A stretch of 64,000 nt of DNA from Mesorhizobium sp. STM 4661 (GTDB lineage: Bacteria > Pseudomonadota > Alphaproteobacteria > Rhizobiales > Rhizobiaceae): assembly GCF_000359125.1 (NCBI RefSeq), contig NZ_CAAF010000032.1, forward strand, positions 1-64,000. Direction: 5' to 3'. The position numbers were made by a program, and so were the translations under genes. Below are positions 62,719 to 64,000 of the stretch, in pieces. The notes beneath the pieces are model-generated. The model made no database searches. It had not been told where the DNA came from and saw only the letters and a list, made by a program, of their open reading frames with translations. How positions within the stretch are numbered: position 1 is the stretch's first letter; the number at the start of each line of letters is the position of its first letter.

Positions 62719-63705
62719 ATGCGGATCACCGTCTTTGGCGCCGGCGCGATCGGCGGCTATCTCGCGGCCAAGCTTGCCATGGCCGGCCGCGTCGATCTTT
62801 CGATCGTGGCGCGCGGCGCGCATCTCGACGCAATCAGGGCGGACGGACTTCGCCTGATCGAGGACGGCCGCGAATCCGTCGCTCCTGTCAGGGCGGCTGT
62901 GCGGGCCGAGGAGCTTGGCGTGCAGGACTATGTCGTGCTGGCGCTCAAGGCCCATTCCGTCGCCCCAGCGCTTGACAAGATCGCGCCGCTGCTTGGGCCG
63001 GGCACGGCCGTCGTCACCATGCAGAACGGCGTGCCCTGGTGGTATTTCCATGACGTTGGCGGGCCGCTGGAAGGCACAAGGCTGCAGGCGGTGGATCCCG
63101 GCGGCGCGATCTGGGACCGGCTCGGGCCGGAGCGCGTCATCGGCTCCGTCGTCTATCCCGCCGCCGAAGTGGATGCGCCCGGCCTGATCCGCCATGTCGA
63201 GGGTACGCGCTTTTCGCTTGGCGAGCCTTCGGGCGAGAAGAGTGAACGCGTCATGCGGCTTGCCGAGGAAATGATGGCGGCGGGTTTGCAGGTGCCCGTC
63301 CGTGACGACATCCGCGGCGAAATCTGGGTGAAGCTCTGGGGCAATCTCTCCTTCAATCCGATTTCCGCGCTGACCGGCAGCACGCTTGCCGCGATCGCCG
63401 GCGACGAGGCGACCCGCGCGCTTGCCCGCGCCATGATGCTGGAGGCGCAGGCGATCGGCGAAAGCCTCGGCGTCCGTTTCCCGATATCGGTCGACCGGCG
63501 CATCAAGGGTGCCGGCGACGTCGGCGAGCACAAGACCTCGATGCTGCAGGATCTGGAGCGCGGCCGTCCCATGGAGATCGACGCGCTGGTGACGGCGGTG
63601 CAGGAACTCGGCCGGCTGACCGGCCAGCCGACACCCACCATCGACAGCGTGCTGGCGCTGGTACGCCGCCTTGCCATCGAGCGGGGGTGCTATTTTCCAC
63701 TGTAG
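62719..63705 (+). CDS. Ketopantoate reductase (PanE/ApbA)-family protein
   Basis: A 328-residue protein. The N-terminal NADPH-binding motif is VFGAGAIGGYLAAKLA (residues 5-20), followed by LALKAHSV, VTMQNGVPWW and the C-terminal KLWGNLSFNPISALTGSTL and RPMEIDALVTAVQELGRLTG, all of the PanE/ApbA family. It follows the ligase gene by 2 bases. Many such paralogues do not make pantoate; here it probably reduces a 2-keto acid from the pathway, as part of the operon. Confidence 0.85.
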   Translation: MRITVFGAGAIGGYLAAKLAMAGRVDLSIVARGAHLDAIRADGLRLIEDGRESVAPVRAAVRAEELGVQDYVVLALKAHSVAPALDKIAPLLGPGTAVVTMQNGVPWWYFHDVGGPLEGTRLQAVDPGGAIWDRLGPERVIGSVVYPAAEVDAPGLIRHVEGTRFSLGEPSGEKSERVMRLAEEMMAAGLQVPVRDDIRGEIWVKLWGNLSFNPISALTGSTLAAIAGDEATRALARAMMLEAQAIGESLGVRFPISVDRRIKGAGDVGEHKTSMLQDLERGRPMEIDALVTAVQELGRLTGQPTPTIDSVLALVRRLAIERGCYFPL

Positions 63706-63708
63706 TAT

Positions 63709-63733
63709 GTTCTTGATTTGTTCTAGTCTGTTC
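63709..63733. promoter_or_regulatory. Possible LexA (SOS) box
   Basis: GTTC-TTGATTT-GTTC (63709-63723) matches the alphaproteobacterial LexA pattern GTTC-N7-GTTC. A third GTTC follows at 63730-63733 after 6 bases. It lies 32 bases upstream of the last gene's putative start. Short motif, so chance occurrence is not excluded. Confidence 0.4.
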
Positions 63734-63764
63734 CGTCGGATAGGAATGCCGGACGGGATCAGCC

Positions 63765-64000
63765 GTGAACGAGCTGCCTTCATTCGGAATCGGCAAGAAC
63801 GGCCAGACTTTCTTCCGCTGGGACGAGCCGGACCAGCGTCGCAACGATCGGCTGTTTTTCGCCATTCTTTTGGAAAGCACGATCGCCGCATCGCTGGCGC
63901 CGAGGGCGGCTGGCTGGCAGCGTGAGTTGGGCCTGCGCGGCGCGCTCATTCCGGCGGAGCAGTTGCATATCTCGCTGGTTGGGCTCGGCGACCATGACGG
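63765..64000 (+). CDS. 2H phosphoesterase (LigT / RNA 2',3'-cyclic phosphodiesterase) family, partial
   Basis: The window ends inside this gene; 78 codons are visible. After a probable GTG start (VNELPSFGIGKNG) the frame reads RLFFAILLE and then AEQLHISLVGLGDHD. HISL is the first HxT/S motif of the 2H phosphoesterase superfamily, and the RLFFAI strand is its usual N-terminal strand. The second motif would lie beyond the window. The start is uncertain, as GTG 63765 has only a weak GGACGGG before it. A possible LexA box lies upstream. Confidence 0.72.
   Translation, partial: MNELPSFGIGKNGQTFFRWDEPDQRRNDRLFFAILLESTIAASLAPRAAGWQRELGLRGALIPAEQLHISLVGLGDHD

Noticed and set aside
1..64000. CRISPR array, tRNA or rRNA gene, integrase or transposase
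   Set aside because: No regularly spaced direct repeats, no cloverleaf-like sequences and no recombinase motifs were seen in the parts read; the palindromic repeats are dispersed elements.

Overview
The window is high-GC chromosomal DNA from an alphaproteobacterium, most likely a rhizobial member of Phyllobacteriaceae such as Mesorhizobium. The reasons are the density of ABC importers and GntR/LysR/LacI/SorC-controlled catabolic operons, the rhizobial-style palindromic intergenic repeats, and a small RNA with three anti-Shine-Dalgarno loops of the type known from rhizobia and Rhodobacter. No rRNA, tRNA, CRISPR array, transposase or phage gene was recognised. The species call is an inference from gene content; no search was run.

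Layout. 0-7.4 kb: an XRE-cupin regulator divergent from a trimethylamine monooxygenase gene (tmm), facing a tmoX-tmoW-tmoV-like betaine-class ABC importer. A low-GC gene with a nucleoside-deoxyribosyltransferase/TIR-like fold and a winged helix (2412-3050) sits between them. 7.8-17.6 kb: a polyol or sugar regulon with two SDR dehydrogenases, a ribose-type ABC importer, a SorC regulator with repeated TGAACA-type half-sites, an FGGY kinase and a DXR-like (DRL) family oxidoreductase. 17.8-24.0 kb: a Gfo/Idh/MocA oxidoreductase, a D-2-hydroxyacid dehydrogenase, and a lower-GC group (orphan solute-binding protein, AraC regulator, nucleoside hydrolase). A GTTTTTGACC motif recurs three times here.

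24.1-35.7 kb: an oligopeptide-type ABC system with two paralogous Tat-exported binding proteins, two permeases, a fused double ATPase, a LysR regulator, a tandem DUF427 protein and a biotin-sulfoxide-reductase-like molybdoenzyme. One permease seems to start at an ATC codon. 35.9-39.1 kb: two enolase-superfamily enzymes and their FCD-GntR regulator. 39.3-41.2 kb: a putative Fe(II)/2-oxoglutarate oxygenase divergent from a LysR gene whose 3' end is made of a repeat element. 41.3-46.7 kb: an RND efflux pump with a small leader gene and a TetR regulator acting at two tandem palindromes, followed by the small RNA on the minus strand.

47.0-50.9 kb: a second sugar ABC importer with a LacI regulator. 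51.2-54.7 kb: an autotransporter split by one frameshift. 54.8-63.7 kb: a GntR regulator, a KdxD/XylX-like dehydratase, and a divergent operon of SsuABC-type ABC importer, FAH-family hydrolase, oxalyl-CoA-synthetase-like ligase and ketopantoate-reductase-like enzyme. The window ends inside a 2H phosphoesterase (LigT) gene preceded by a possible LexA box. Overall this is accessory nutrient-scavenging DNA in which most regulators lie next to their probable targets.
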